In this document: positions 9,572 to 19,891 of the stretch, piece by piece
How positions within the stretch are numbered: the first letter of the stretch is position 1
Layout: each line of letters starts with the position of its first letter
Origin: an uncultured Halieaceae bacterium
Lineage (GTDB): Bacteria > Pseudomonadota > Gammaproteobacteria > Pseudomonadales > Halieaceae
DNA: 52,448 bases
Reading direction: 5' to 3'
Assembly (NCBI GenBank): GCA_913048575.1
Contig: CAJWWJ010000002.1
Location: 1 to 52,448, forward strand
Position numbers and translations under genes: made by a program
Notes under the pieces: generated by a model
Seen by the model: the letters and a program-made list of their open reading frames with translations, nothing else
Told to the model about the DNA's origin: nothing
Database searches by the model: none

Positions 9572-9716
9572 CCACCCATCCCAAACACAACGTGAGCACA
9601 CCCAGTTCCGCAACGAAACGGCTGATGACGCGCTCTCCAGTGGTTTCGTTCTGGTGGGTCCATCGACAAAAACGCGATCGATGACGTGTGCTACTTCGAT
9701 GGCTTAAACCAAAACA

Positions 9717-10775
9717 CTACAGCAGTGGCCGCCACCAATCTTCGTTATCGAGATACCAATCAACCGTTTTACTGAGTCCACTTTCAAAAGTCTCCTCAGG
9801 CACAAAGCCCAGCTCACTTTCGATTTTTGATGCATCAATCGCATAACGCCAATCGTGGCCAGCACGATCCATCACAAACTCGATCAGGCTCTCGCTGGAC
9901 AAACTCCGCGCCGGCGGTGCATTTGGAAATCGTTGAGCTAACGTATCGTTCCCCGCAAAGCGTTCGTCTAGCATCCGGCACAGCAATCTCACAATATCGA
10001 GATTAGCCCATTCATTCTGACCACCAATGTTATAGACCTCACCCGATGTACCTCTATGAAGCACAGCCGCAATGCCACGAGCGTGATCTTTCACGTACAG
10101 CCAATCACGAATATTGGTTCCATCACCATAAATAGGCAGTGCGCCACCGTCTAAAATACGCGTCAGGCACAGGGGAATTAATTTCTCGGGGAAGTGGTAG
10201 GGCCCGTAATTATTCGAGCAATTACTCGTCGTGACCTGCAACCCATAAGTGTGGTGATACGCCCGCACCATATGATCACTCCCCGCCTTACTCGCCGAAT
10301 AAGGGGAATTTGGCTCGTAGCGAGTGGTCTCTGTGAAAGGTGGGTCATTAAGAGTGAGTGATCCGTATACCTCGTCAGTAGAGACATGATGAAAACGGTG
10401 CTCGCAACCCGAGCCCGACAGCCAAGCGTTGCGAGCAGCGGAAAGTAAGACATGGGTGCCCTGAAGATTCGTGCGGATAAACTCATCGGGGCCCGTGATC
10501 GATCGGTCGACATGGCTCTCTGCAGCAAAATGCACGATGGTGTCAGTACCATAGTCGCTCATGACACGCGCCACGAGCGCCGAATCACAAATATCTCCTT
10601 CGACAAATTCAACGCGGCCACTGCCTTCCAACGGCGCTAAGCTGGCACGATTCCCGGCATAGGTGAGCGCATCGAGGACCACTAAAGTGTGGTCCGGGTG
10701 CGCCTGCGCCCAATGGTTCACAAAGTTCACCCCAATGAACCCCGCGCCACCTGTTACCAGCAAAGACTGTGTCAC
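9717..10775 (-). CDS. rfbB: dTDP-glucose 4,6-dehydratase
   Basis: LLVTGGAGFIGVNFVNHW, HFAAESHVDRSI, YSASKAGSDHMVRAYHHTYGL. Confidence 0.97.
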   Translation of the reverse strand: MTQSLLVTGGAGFIGVNFVNHWAQAHPDHTLVVLDALTYAGNRASLAPLEGSGRVEFVEGDICDSALVARVMSDYGTDTIVHFAAESHVDRSITGPDEFIRTNLQGTHVLLSAARNAWLSGSGCEHRFHHVSTDEVYGSLTLNDPPFTETTRYEPNSPYSASKAGSDHMVRAYHHTYGLQVTTSNCSNNYGPYHFPEKLIPLCLTRILDGGALPIYGDGTNIRDWLYVKDHARGIAAVLHRGTSGEVYNIGGQNEWANLDIVRLLCRMLDERFAGNDTLAQRFPNAPPARSLSSESLIEFVMDRAGHDWRYAIDASKIESELGFVPEETFESGLSKTVDWYLDNEDWWRPLL

Positions 10776-10779
10776 GATA

Positions 10780-11661
10780 TTAAGACTCCCTCGCCTTGAC
10801 GGCTCTTAAATTGTCACGCAACGCATCGCGCCAAGGGCGCTGCACCACGCCTAGTTGGTGACACGTTTGTTTTACATTCAGCACACTGTAAGCGGGCCGC
10901 TTAGCCGCAGTCGGAAATGCTGAGGTGGTAATGGGATCTACCGTGACCGCGGTCGTTAACAACCCGATGGCCAACGCCTCGTCACGAATGGCACAGGCAA
11001 ATTCATACCAACTGATTTCCCCCTCGTCGCTCCAATGGAAAAGACCCACCGCCTCAGGCCTCTGAGCTAATCGCCAACAAATTCGAGCTAGACTGGACGC
11101 TGCCGTGGGAGCGCCCACCTGATCACTGACGACGCTCACCGCACCGCGCTCTCGCATGAGCCTCAACATCGTGATCATAAAATTCTTGCCTTGAGGAGCA
11201 TAGACCCAGCTCGTACGTACCACCGCATGACTCGTGCCACTCGCGAGTACTGCTTGCTCACCCTGTAATTTGGTTTCGCCGTAGACCCCTAGGGGTGCAG
11301 GGGTGTCTGTCGTTAGATAAGGGGTCGTTGCGGCGCCATCAAACACAAAATCAGTCGACACATGCACGAGACGAATACCCTGCTCGGCGCAGAGTGTGGC
11401 TAACCGTTGCGGCGCGTCAGCATTAAGCGCCTGCGCCCGGTGGAGATCACCCTCGGCAGCATCCACCGCAGTATAAGCAGCGGCGTTAATGACCATTTGC
11501 GGCGACAAGCGCCGGAGGCAATCACGTAGTGCGCCGTCGTCAGTCACATCACATTGCGCTCGAGCCAACCCATGAACACGCAGTTGCGATGGCGCCGCTG
11601 CCACACACGCTTGCCCAAGTTGACCGCCCGCGCCCAGCACCAGTGCCAGCGAATCACTCAC
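10780..11661 (-). CDS. rfbD: dTDP-4-dehydrorhamnose reductase
   Basis: LVLGAGGQLGQAC, VINAAAYTAVDAAE, VHVSTDFVFDG. GTG start at 11661 preferred (GTGA overlap with the upstream hydrolase stop); the ORF track extends to 11679. Confidence 0.94.
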   Translation of the reverse strand: MSDSLALVLGAGGQLGQACVAAAPSQLRVHGLARAQCDVTDDGALRDCLRRLSPQMVINAAAYTAVDAAEGDLHRAQALNADAPQRLATLCAEQGIRLVHVSTDFVFDGAATTPYLTTDTPAPLGVYGETKLQGEQAVLASGTSHAVVRTSWVYAPQGKNFMITMLRLMRERGAVSVVSDQVGAPTAASSLARICWRLAQRPEAVGLFHWSDEGEISWYEFACAIRDEALAIGLLTTAVTVDPITTSAFPTAAKRPAYSVLNVKQTCHQLGVVQRPWRDALRDNLRAVKARES

Positions 11662-12467
11662 AAATGCGCTTCCAACCACCCTGCGAAACGGTCCATCACT
11701 GCTTCGGACTCAGGTTCATTAAAAATCTCGTGGTAGAGGTCAGGCCACCAATCCAGCGTTTTATCTTGAGAAGCCAATGCCTGAAAAAAGGCGCGTGATC
11801 CATCGGGCATGGCCATGACATCTGCTTCCCCATGAGCAATGTAGATCGGCAAAGTAATGTGCTGCGCACCCGCGATGGCGTCGTCCATCGCACTCAGTAG
11901 TTCCATCCCCAACGCGGCGGTGATTTTGCCGTTATAAACCAGAGGATCGGCAATATAATCGGCCACGACCGCAGGATCGCGACTGATCTGGTCCGCCTCT
12001 AAACTCATCATGCCTATTTTGGGCATGACGGCGCGCAACAGCCGGCCCAACCAAAGCGTTACGGGTGACACTGCCTCATCTGCGGAAAAGGCCGGGGCAG
12101 AGAGCATGGCGCCTCGGTAAGACTGCGCATCCTGAAGTAGTAGGTGCGCGGCAATTAAACCGCCCATGCTGTGCCCGAGCATGAACGTGGGCGTATCCGG
12201 ATACCAACCAGTCATCGCATCACGCAACTCGGTGAGGGGAGCAAGATACTCACTGAACTGGGCGACATAGGCGCGAGTACCCGGCGACGCACCGTGGCCG
12301 ATATGATCAGGGCCCACGACGGCGATGCTTCTCGCATTAAAATAAGCAGCTAAACGCTCGTACCGCCCCGTATGCTCAGCCAGCCCGTGTATCAACAAAA
12401 TGCAGGCTTTTGCCTCTTGTACCGGCCAATGCCGATACTGAATGCCCGAAGACAAGGTTTCCATCAT
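11658..12467 (-). CDS. alpha/beta hydrolase (monoacylglycerol lipase / lysophospholipase-like, Hydrolase_4)
   Basis: LIHGLAEHTGRYERLA, GPDHIGHGASPGTRAYV, MLGHSMGGLIAAHLL nucleophile elbow, HGEADVMAMPDGS, YHEIFNEPE. Confidence 0.88.
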   Translation of the reverse strand: MMETLSSGIQYRHWPVQEAKACILLIHGLAEHTGRYERLAAYFNARSIAVVGPDHIGHGASPGTRAYVAQFSEYLAPLTELRDAMTGWYPDTPTFMLGHSMGGLIAAHLLLQDAQSYRGAMLSAPAFSADEAVSPVTLWLGRLLRAVMPKIGMMSLEADQISRDPAVVADYIADPLVYNGKITAALGMELLSAMDDAIAGAQHITLPIYIAHGEADVMAMPDGSRAFFQALASQDKTLDWWPDLYHEIFNEPESEAVMDRFAGWLEAHL

Positions 12468-12593
12468 GTGATCTCCAACCAACTCGAACACTGCTATTGC
12501 TGAGGCGCGCTAAGGCAAAGTTTCTACGCCAATTCCACTCGTTACATCACGTCGCCAACCGTCACACAGTGCCTCTTTACTCCCGCAATCCCG

Positions 12594-13517
12594 CTATGCG
12601 ACAGGGGCCAGCCAGTCAGCATAGTCTGCCTGCGCGCCGCGCACTGACTCGAGGTAAATGCGTTGTAAGGTTTCAGTAATCGGCCCGCGAACTCCAGTGC
12701 CAATCGTGCGGTTATCCACTTCACGAATCGGGACAACCTCAGCCGCCGTACCAGTAAAAAAAGCTTCATCTGCAACATAAACTTCATCGCGAGTAATGCG
12801 CTTTTCCTTCACGGTAAGACCCTGATCTTCTGCGATACGAATAATGCTGTCGCGTGTGATGCCCTCTAAGCAAGAGGTCAATTCTGGCGTGTACAGCACC
12901 CCATTGCGCACCAAGAAGACGTTCTCGCCGCTGCCTTCAGCGACGTAACCTTCGTTATCTAACAATAACGCCTCTTCGAAGCCGGCATCTAGGGCTTCCC
13001 TCAACGCAAGAATAGAGTTGATGTAGTTGCCATTGGCTTTGGCTTTACACATGGTGATGTTCACGTGGTGACGCGTATAGCTCGACGTCGCGACGCGAAT
13101 ACCACGATCCCTAGCTTCGGGGTCCATATACGATGGCCATGCCCACGCCGCCACCATCACATGTGTTTTCAGATTATCGGCGCGCAATCCCATTCCCTCC
13201 GAACCGAGAAAGCACATCGGACGGATATACGCCTCATCTAACCCATTGGCACGCACCACCTGACGCTGTGCCTCACTCAGAGTCCCTTTGTCGAAGGGCA
13301 TCTCCATGCGCAAAATGTGGGCGGAACGAAACAAGCGATCGGTATGCTCTTGCAAGCGGAAGATAGCGGCGCCTTGTGAGGTGTTATAAGCACGCACACC
13401 CTCGAAAACGCCCAGACCATAATGAAAGGTATGGGTTAAGACATGCACCTTCGCTTCCTGCCAGGGCACCATTTCGCCATCGAGCCAAATGTGGCCGGTG
13501 AGTTGTGAGAGATCCAT
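12594..13517 (-). CDS. ilvE: branched-chain amino acid aminotransferase
   Basis: IWLDGEMVPWQEAKVHVLTHTFHYGLGVFEGVRAY, KANGNYINSILA, EALLLDNEGYVAEGSGENVF. Confidence 0.96.
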   Translation of the reverse strand: MDLSQLTGHIWLDGEMVPWQEAKVHVLTHTFHYGLGVFEGVRAYNTSQGAAIFRLQEHTDRLFRSAHILRMEMPFDKGTLSEAQRQVVRANGLDEAYIRPMCFLGSEGMGLRADNLKTHVMVAAWAWPSYMDPEARDRGIRVATSSYTRHHVNITMCKAKANGNYINSILALREALDAGFEEALLLDNEGYVAEGSGENVFLVRNGVLYTPELTSCLEGITRDSIIRIAEDQGLTVKEKRITRDEVYVADEAFFTGTAAEVVPIREVDNRTIGTGVRGPITETLQRIYLESVRGAQADYADWLAPVA

Positions 13518-13551
13518 ACTACGTCCTTAATCGCGCCACCAAGGCCCGACT

Positions 13552-16446
13552 CTATGTTGCTTGAAGACCGGGCAATAATGCCTCTGTCACCCGTTTTACC
13601 TGTTCGCGACCCGCCACATGCGCGCCCGCCTCAACCTGTGTATCTGCACCTTGCAGCGCAAGCCCGTGTAATGCACTTCGGTAGATCAAATAACGGCTCG
13701 ACAACACAGCCGCCTGATCCGCACTTAGGACCCCCACTTGTTCGAGGCTTTCCAATAAACGGATCACATCTGACCACTGCGCCAGCGCTGGATACTCAGA
13801 CGCATGAGCTAACACGAGGTATTGCACCACAAATTCGATGTCGACAATACCACCTTGATCACGCTTGATATCGAAGCGCTCAACGCCGCGGTTCATCGAT
13901 ACCTGCTCGGTCAGCATTTTGTGGCGCATGTCACGCACGGCTACTGACAATACGAGCGCGTCCCGAGGCATGGTCAGGACCTCTCGGCGCAGTTGCTCCA
14001 GCGATGCCCTGAGCGAGGGGTCACCCGCGACCGTGCGGCTACGCACCAAAGCCTGATGCTCCCACGTCCATGCAGATTCGAGTTGATAACGCCTGAAGCC
14101 GGTGAGGGTCGTGGCAACCAACCCAGAATCCCCGTCAGGGCGCAACCGAAGGTCCACCTCGTATAACCTTCCTGAAAACATTTGCGCCGACAGCACATGG
14201 GTCACCCGCTGGGCGAGTCGCGTATAAAAACGGCTATTGTCGATCACTTTAGGGCCAGCGGTTTGTCCATCGGCACCATTAAATACAAACACCAAATCAA
14301 GATCTGAACCATAACTCAACTCAATGCCACCCAGTTTTCCATAGGCCATCACCGCAAACCCAACCTGCTCTGCCTGAGGCTCACCATGACGTTGCACGAG
14401 TTCAGCGCGAGCGACTGCGATCGCTTGCTCGATCATCACCTCGGCGAGAAAGGTCAAATTGTCACTCACCTGCATCACCGGAAGCGTGCCAGATAGCTCA
14501 CTGGCGGCGACTCGCAATATCGCGCCCTCCTTGATGCGGCTTAATGCGCCCATCTGCCCTTCCAAATCCTCCTCCGGAATCCGCAGCAGCTGTTGCCGCA
14601 CCAAGGCTTTTATCTCGTCACGACTCGGCGCGCTGAAAAGTTGTGCCTCATGAAGCAACTCATCCAAAAGCTCAGGGCGCGACGCCAAGCGATCGGCGAC
14701 CCAGGTGCTGGCCGCAACGAGGGACAGCAAATGTTTCAAGGCAGCAGGGTTTTCCTGCAGTAACACGAGATAGGCACTGCGCCGGCAAACGGCCCTCACA
14801 AAGGGCAACGCCCGCGTTAAGGCATTGTCTGGGTTGGCTTCATGAGCGGCCATCTCGCACAGTAACGGCAGAAACGCCTCAAAACGCTGCCGCCCCTCCC
14901 CTTGTAAGCTTGCCACCCAGGGACTATCAAGCAATGACCCCACTGTCTCCCAAGTAAGACCAGGGTGTCGATAACCCAATACCGTCAGCGTCTCCGCATT
15001 GAGCGCAGAAAAGCGTGTTTGAGATACGACCAGCTCATTGCTCGACTGGTCATTTGGGTCGGCAATCAGAGCACTAAATACAGCATCGACCTCGCCGCGC
15101 GCAACAACGAGGTCGCCATCGAGCGATTCCCACGAAGCGTACCCGACTAGGATGGCCAACTTGGCTTTGTCGAGCGGCTCAGTCGGCAACGCTTGAGTCT
15201 GTCGATCGGCCATCCCTTGGAGTCCGTGTTCCACCCGTCGGAGCAAACGATAATGATCTGATAAACGCTGGCCCTGTTGTGTCGGCAAGACGTCAGCCTG
15301 CATCAAGGCCTGCAACGTTGGCAGGAGTGATTGCAAACGTAGCCCGGGCATACGCCCCCCATGAATCAACTGCAGACTCTGCGCAATAAATTCAATCTCG
15401 CGGATACCGCCGGAACCGCGTTTCACGTCGGCTTCTATCCCCAAGCGGGTCACCTCGGCACGCATCATCGACTTCATACTCCGCAGAGCCGCAATGACCG
15501 AAAAATCGGTATAACGTCGATATACAAAGGCACTTAGCATAGCCATTAAGCTGGTTTTTGCCGCCGCAGTGCCAGTAATGGGTCGCGCTTTTACCATCGC
15601 ATAGCGCTCCCACTCACGGCCCTGCTCCTGATAATAGAGCTCTAAGGCGCTAAAAGCGCCGACCAATGCGCCGCTGTCACCATAGGGCCTTAACCGCATA
15701 TCGACTCGAAACGCAAAACCGTCTTCGGTCACCGCGTCGAGTAAACGAATCACCAGCTGCCCCAGCCGAACAAAGTAAGTCTGATTGGCGAGCCGCTGTT
15801 TCCCTCCTTCTGTCTCGCCGGCCTCCGGATAAGCGAAAATGAGATCAATATCAGAAGACAGATTTAATTCGTTGCCACCGAGCTTGCCCATTGCCAGCAC
15901 CACCAAGGACTGCTCGTCACCGGACTCTTGTCCGATCGGTAACCCGTATTTCGGCCGCAGCGCCGACACGGCAAAAGCGACTGCAGCACGAATGCAACAA
16001 TCGGCTAGGCCGCTCAGCTCAGCGAAGGTGTCCTCCACTGTGGCCAACTGCGCCACTTCGCGCCAGATAATGCGTACCAAATGCCGATGCCGAAACGTGC
16101 GCAAAGCAGCGAGACAATCAGACTCAGACGCATTGGGCCCACACAAGATGGCGAGGGCCGCATCCCATTGCTCAGTCGTCCATTCGCGCGCCACCAGCAA
16201 GGTGCCATCAGCCAGTGCGTCGCACAGCCAAGCTGATTGTCGGCCAGCCTGGTCGACAAAAAAATCACTGCCGGCCATCAAAGTGCGGAAAGTCTGCGAC
16301 TGATCAGCCTCCGCGACGACTTCACAAAGGGCTTCATAAGCACTGCTGCCCAATCGGGCGGTCAAGCGGACTGATGACGCCCTGACACTGTCATCAAGCC
16401 AATCTGACGCGAGCGCGTCAATTCCAGGAGCGATCGGAGGTGGCAT
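13552..16446 (-). CDS. glnE: bifunctional glutamine synthetase adenylyltransferase/adenylyl-removing enzyme
   Basis: Two nucleotidyltransferase domains (GKLGGNELNLSSDIDLIFAY; GKLGGIELSYGSDLDLVFVF), 964 aa. Confidence 0.97.
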   Translation of the reverse strand: MPPPIAPGIDALASDWLDDSVRASSVRLTARLGSSAYEALCEVVAEADQSQTFRTLMAGSDFFVDQAGRQSAWLCDALADGTLLVAREWTTEQWDAALAILCGPNASESDCLAALRTFRHRHLVRIIWREVAQLATVEDTFAELSGLADCCIRAAVAFAVSALRPKYGLPIGQESGDEQSLVVLAMGKLGGNELNLSSDIDLIFAYPEAGETEGGKQRLANQTYFVRLGQLVIRLLDAVTEDGFAFRVDMRLRPYGDSGALVGAFSALELYYQEQGREWERYAMVKARPITGTAAAKTSLMAMLSAFVYRRYTDFSVIAALRSMKSMMRAEVTRLGIEADVKRGSGGIREIEFIAQSLQLIHGGRMPGLRLQSLLPTLQALMQADVLPTQQGQRLSDHYRLLRRVEHGLQGMADRQTQALPTEPLDKAKLAILVGYASWESLDGDLVVARGEVDAVFSALIADPNDQSSNELVVSQTRFSALNAETLTVLGYRHPGLTWETVGSLLDSPWVASLQGEGRQRFEAFLPLLCEMAAHEANPDNALTRALPFVRAVCRRSAYLVLLQENPAALKHLLSLVAASTWVADRLASRPELLDELLHEAQLFSAPSRDEIKALVRQQLLRIPEEDLEGQMGALSRIKEGAILRVAASELSGTLPVMQVSDNLTFLAEVMIEQAIAVARAELVQRHGEPQAEQVGFAVMAYGKLGGIELSYGSDLDLVFVFNGADGQTAGPKVIDNSRFYTRLAQRVTHVLSAQMFSGRLYEVDLRLRPDGDSGLVATTLTGFRRYQLESAWTWEHQALVRSRTVAGDPSLRASLEQLRREVLTMPRDALVLSVAVRDMRHKMLTEQVSMNRGVERFDIKRDQGGIVDIEFVVQYLVLAHASEYPALAQWSDVIRLLESLEQVGVLSADQAAVLSSRYLIYRSALHGLALQGADTQVEAGAHVAGREQVKRVTEALLPGLQAT

Positions 16447-16680
16447 TCAACATTCCTAATGTGGCACCGCAATGCCGTGTTCAACGTTGCTGCACGTCGT
16501 GCGACTAGCCTATCGGTAACGCGAGACGGCTGCCAGTCGGATCCTGCCATTGTCTTCGCGCGACGGTTTTTTTACTCTTTCTTGGGGCGTCATGACTCAG
16601 GTAGGATGCCATGCCCCAAAGGACGGGCGGACTTACCAGAGCATTAATGGCTCACAGCACCGACACACCACTAGGCAATC

Positions 16681-17988
16681 ATGACTTCAGAAGACAGCAA
16701 CATCGCATGGTTTCGTTATACGGGTCCCTACATCAAGGCGCACCGAGGGAGAACGTTTGTCGTTTATCTCGGCAGTGGTGCACTCGATACACCGCGATGC
16801 GTCACACTGGTTCACGACTTAGCGTTGCTGCATTCACTCGGGGTACGCCTCGTACTCGTCCACGCCACACGCGAAGCCATTGGTCAGAAGCTGGCCGCTA
16901 ATAATACGCCTGAACAGTTTCATCACGGTATCCGCATTACCGATGATCACACGTTGGCCATTGCGAGTGATGCGGCGTCACATCAACGGCTGCACTTAGA
17001 GCGCATGATGTCGACAGGGCTGCCCAACACCCCGCTGCTCGGCGCACGGCTGCGAGTGATCAGCGGCAACTTTGTTACCGCGCGTCCATTGGGTATCTAT
17101 GATGGCGTTGACTATCTTCACAGCGGTGCGGTTCGAAGGGTGGATGCTGAAGGCATCGTATCGGTACTCGACAATGACGCGATTGCCCTCATTTCACCAT
17201 TGGGCTACTCACCCGCTGGGGAGCTCTTCAGCGTCAGTGCCAGTGAAGTCGCAGAAGCCGTCGCAGTGGCGATCGGCGCAGATAAACTGCTATTCCTCGA
17301 TCGATACGAGGGGCTTATGACCGCCGACGGCCAACTAATCCGTCAATGCACCGTCGCCACAGCAGAACAACTTATCATCAATGATCATGAGCAAAAGCGA
17401 CTCAGAGATGCAGCCTGCCGTGCCTGCATCGCCGGGGTGGAGCGCAGCCATGTCATCAGCTTCGAGCGTGAAGATGCGCTGATGGAAGAATTGTTCACTC
17501 ATGATGGTTCGGGCACGCTGATCGCGCAAAATCAGTATGAGCAAGCCAGACGCGCGCACATTGACGACATCGCGAGCATTGTCGAACTCATCCGTCCGCT
17601 CGAGGACAGTGGCGCCTTAGTCAGAAGGTCACGCGAGCGGCTCGAAGAGGAAATCGAGCACTTTTCGATTCTCGAGCGCGATGGTCGGGTGATTGCCTGC
17701 GCGGCACTCTATGCTTACCCAGATGAAAAGGTGGGCGAAATTGCCTGTGTGGCGACGCACCCCGATTACCGGCGCGCCGGCCGAGCCGAACAACTGCTTC
17801 AAGCGCTGCTGAACCAGGCCGCAGAGCACGCTCTGACGCACGTTTTCGCGCTCACTACACAGACGACCCATTGGTTTCTTGAGCAAGGCTTTGCGCCAAC
17901 CACGCAAGAAGCATTGCCAGTAGAGAAACAACAACTGTATAACTGGCAACGAAACGCAGCCGTCCTGATCCGGCCGGTATCACACTGA
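16681..17988 (+). CDS. argA: amino-acid N-acetyltransferase (N-acetylglutamate synthase, kinase-like plus GNAT)
   Basis: WFRYTGPYIKAHRGRTFVVYLGSGAL; C-terminal GNAT EIACVATHPDYRRAGRAEQLL. Confidence 0.95.
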   Translation: MTSEDSNIAWFRYTGPYIKAHRGRTFVVYLGSGALDTPRCVTLVHDLALLHSLGVRLVLVHATREAIGQKLAANNTPEQFHHGIRITDDHTLAIASDAASHQRLHLERMMSTGLPNTPLLGARLRVISGNFVTARPLGIYDGVDYLHSGAVRRVDAEGIVSVLDNDAIALISPLGYSPAGELFSVSASEVAEAVAVAIGADKLLFLDRYEGLMTADGQLIRQCTVATAEQLIINDHEQKRLRDAACRACIAGVERSHVISFEREDALMEELFTHDGSGTLIAQNQYEQARRAHIDDIASIVELIRPLEDSGALVRRSRERLEEEIEHFSILERDGRVIACAALYAYPDEKVGEIACVATHPDYRRAGRAEQLLQALLNQAAEHALTHVFALTTQTTHWFLEQGFAPTTQEALPVEKQQLYNWQRNAAVLIRPVSH

Positions 17989-18040
17989 ATGACTGCCAGT
18001 GATAAGCTGACCCTCGTTTTTTAAACACTGGGAGATTTCA

Positions 18041-19885
18041 ATGCCCCAATACCGATCCCGCACTTCGACCGCTGGGCGTAATATGGCAGGTGCTCGCGCG
18101 CTATGGCGCGCCACCGGCATGCAAGATGGTGACTTTGAAAAGCCGATCATTGCGGTGGTCAATTCATTTACTCAGTTTGTACCAGGGCACGTGCATCTTA
18201 AAGATCTCGGGCAGCTGGTCGCTCGCGAAATCGAGGCGTCAGGTGGCGTCGCTAAAGAATTTAATACCATTGCTGTCGACGATGGCATCGCAATGGGCCA
18301 TGACGGGATGCTCTACAGCTTGCCCTCTCGGGATCTCATTGCGGATTCGGTCGAATACATGGTCAATGCGCACTGTGCCGATGCCATGGTGTGTATTTCT
18401 AACTGCGATAAAATCACACCGGGGATGCTCAACGCGGCCATGCGCCTCAATATCCCGGTGATATTTGTCTCGGGTGGCCCAATGGAAGCGGGAAAAACCG
18501 CCCTGTCAGAACACAAACTCGATTTAGTGGATGCAATGGTCATTGCGGCTGACTCGAGTGCCGATGATGCGACGGTAGAAGCCTATGAGCGCTCAGCCTG
18601 TCCTACCTGCGGTTCATGCTCGGGCATGTTTACTGCCAACTCAATGAATTGCCTGACCGAGGCGCTCGGTTTGAGTTTGCCGGGCAATGGCTCACTGCTC
18701 GCCACACATGCTGATCGTGAGCAGCTTTTCCTGCGTGCCGGACGTTTGATTGTAGAGGTCGCTAAGCGCTGGTATGAGCAAGATGACAAGACGGCCTTAC
18801 CGAGAGAAATTGCCAGTAAAAAGGCCTTTGAGAATGCGATGACCCTCGATGTTGCGATGGGAGGATCGACCAATACGATTCTGCACCTGCTTGCGGCAGC
18901 ACAAGAAGCGGGAGTGGACTTTGATATGGCAGATATCGACACCCTATCGCGAAAGGTGCCACAGCTGTGCAAGGTCGCTCCGAGCACCCCCCTCTACCAC
19001 ATGGAGGATGTGCACCGGGCCGGCGGCGTGATGGCGATTCTTGGTGAACTGGCACGCGGCCACTTACTGCATCTCGATTGCCCCACGGTCCACAGTGATA
19101 GCCTGGCCAGCGCCTTATCAGACTGGGATATTATGCAAACGGAGCGCGACGATGTGCGCACGCTTTATGCGGCGGGCCCGGCGGGTATCCCTACACAACA
19201 GGCCTTCAGTCAGGCAGTGCGCTGGCCAACTCTGGATACCGACCGACACTCGGGCTGTGTCAGGGATATGGCGCACGCTTACTCACAAGAGGGCGGGCTC
19301 GCTGTCCTATTTGGCAATATCGCTGAAGCGGGCTGCGTGGTCAAAACTGCTGGCGTCGATGACGCCTCGTTACGCTTTAGTGGGCCCGCGCATATTTGCG
19401 AAAGCCAAGAGGGCGCCGTCAGCGATATTCTCGAAGATCGTGTTAAGGCAGGGGATGTGGTCGTCATCCGCTACGAGGGGCCGCGCGGCGGGCCCGGTAT
19501 GCAAGAGATGCTCTACCCCACCAGTTACCTGAAATCGAAAGATTTGGGCAAAGCCTGCGCCCTAATTACGGATGGTCGCTTCTCAGGCGGTACATCAGGC
19601 TTGTCGATTGGGCATGTCTCACCCGAGGCGGCAGCGGGCGGAGCAATCGCCCTGATCGAACCCGGCGATATCATTGAGATCAATATTCCTGAGCGGCAGA
19701 TCAATGTCCTGCTCGATGAAGCGACGCTGGCAGGGCGTCGAGATGCCATGAATCACCGAGCGCGAGCATGGAAGCCGGTGGATGAAAGACCAAGAAAGGT
19801 CTCTACTGCACTCAAGGTCTATGCCAGCATGGTCACCAGTGCCGACAAAGGCGCCATTCGCGACAGCAGTCTGATTGACGGATAA
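18041..19885 (+). CDS. ilvD: dihydroxy-acid dehydratase
   Basis: [88 protein letters not shown]. Confidence 0.98.
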   Translation: MPQYRSRTSTAGRNMAGARALWRATGMQDGDFEKPIIAVVNSFTQFVPGHVHLKDLGQLVAREIEASGGVAKEFNTIAVDDGIAMGHDGMLYSLPSRDLIADSVEYMVNAHCADAMVCISNCDKITPGMLNAAMRLNIPVIFVSGGPMEAGKTALSEHKLDLVDAMVIAADSSADDATVEAYERSACPTCGSCSGMFTANSMNCLTEALGLSLPGNGSLLATHADREQLFLRAGRLIVEVAKRWYEQDDKTALPREIASKKAFENAMTLDVAMGGSTNTILHLLAAAQEAGVDFDMADIDTLSRKVPQLCKVAPSTPLYHMEDVHRAGGVMAILGELARGHLLHLDCPTVHSDSLASALSDWDIMQTERDDVRTLYAAGPAGIPTQQAFSQAVRWPTLDTDRHSGCVRDMAHAYSQEGGLAVLFGNIAEAGCVVKTAGVDDASLRFSGPAHICESQEGAVSDILEDRVKAGDVVVIRYEGPRGGPGMQEMLYPTSYLKSKDLGKACALITDGRFSGGTSGLSIGHVSPEAAAGGAIALIEPGDIIEINIPERQINVLLDEATLAGRRDAMNHRARAWKPVDERPRKVSTALKVYASMVTSADKGAIRDSSLIDG

Positions 19886-19891
19886 CGCGCA

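Noticed and set aside
9441-9707. 88-aa plus-strand ORF across the rmlC 3' end and the rmlC/rmlB gap
   Set aside because: Largely out-of-frame within rmlC, no family resemblance; the intergenic part looks structural rather than coding.
15839-16303. 154-aa ORF antisense to glnE
   Set aside because: Ser/Ala/Arg-rich, no domain; shadow ORF of a confidently assigned gene.
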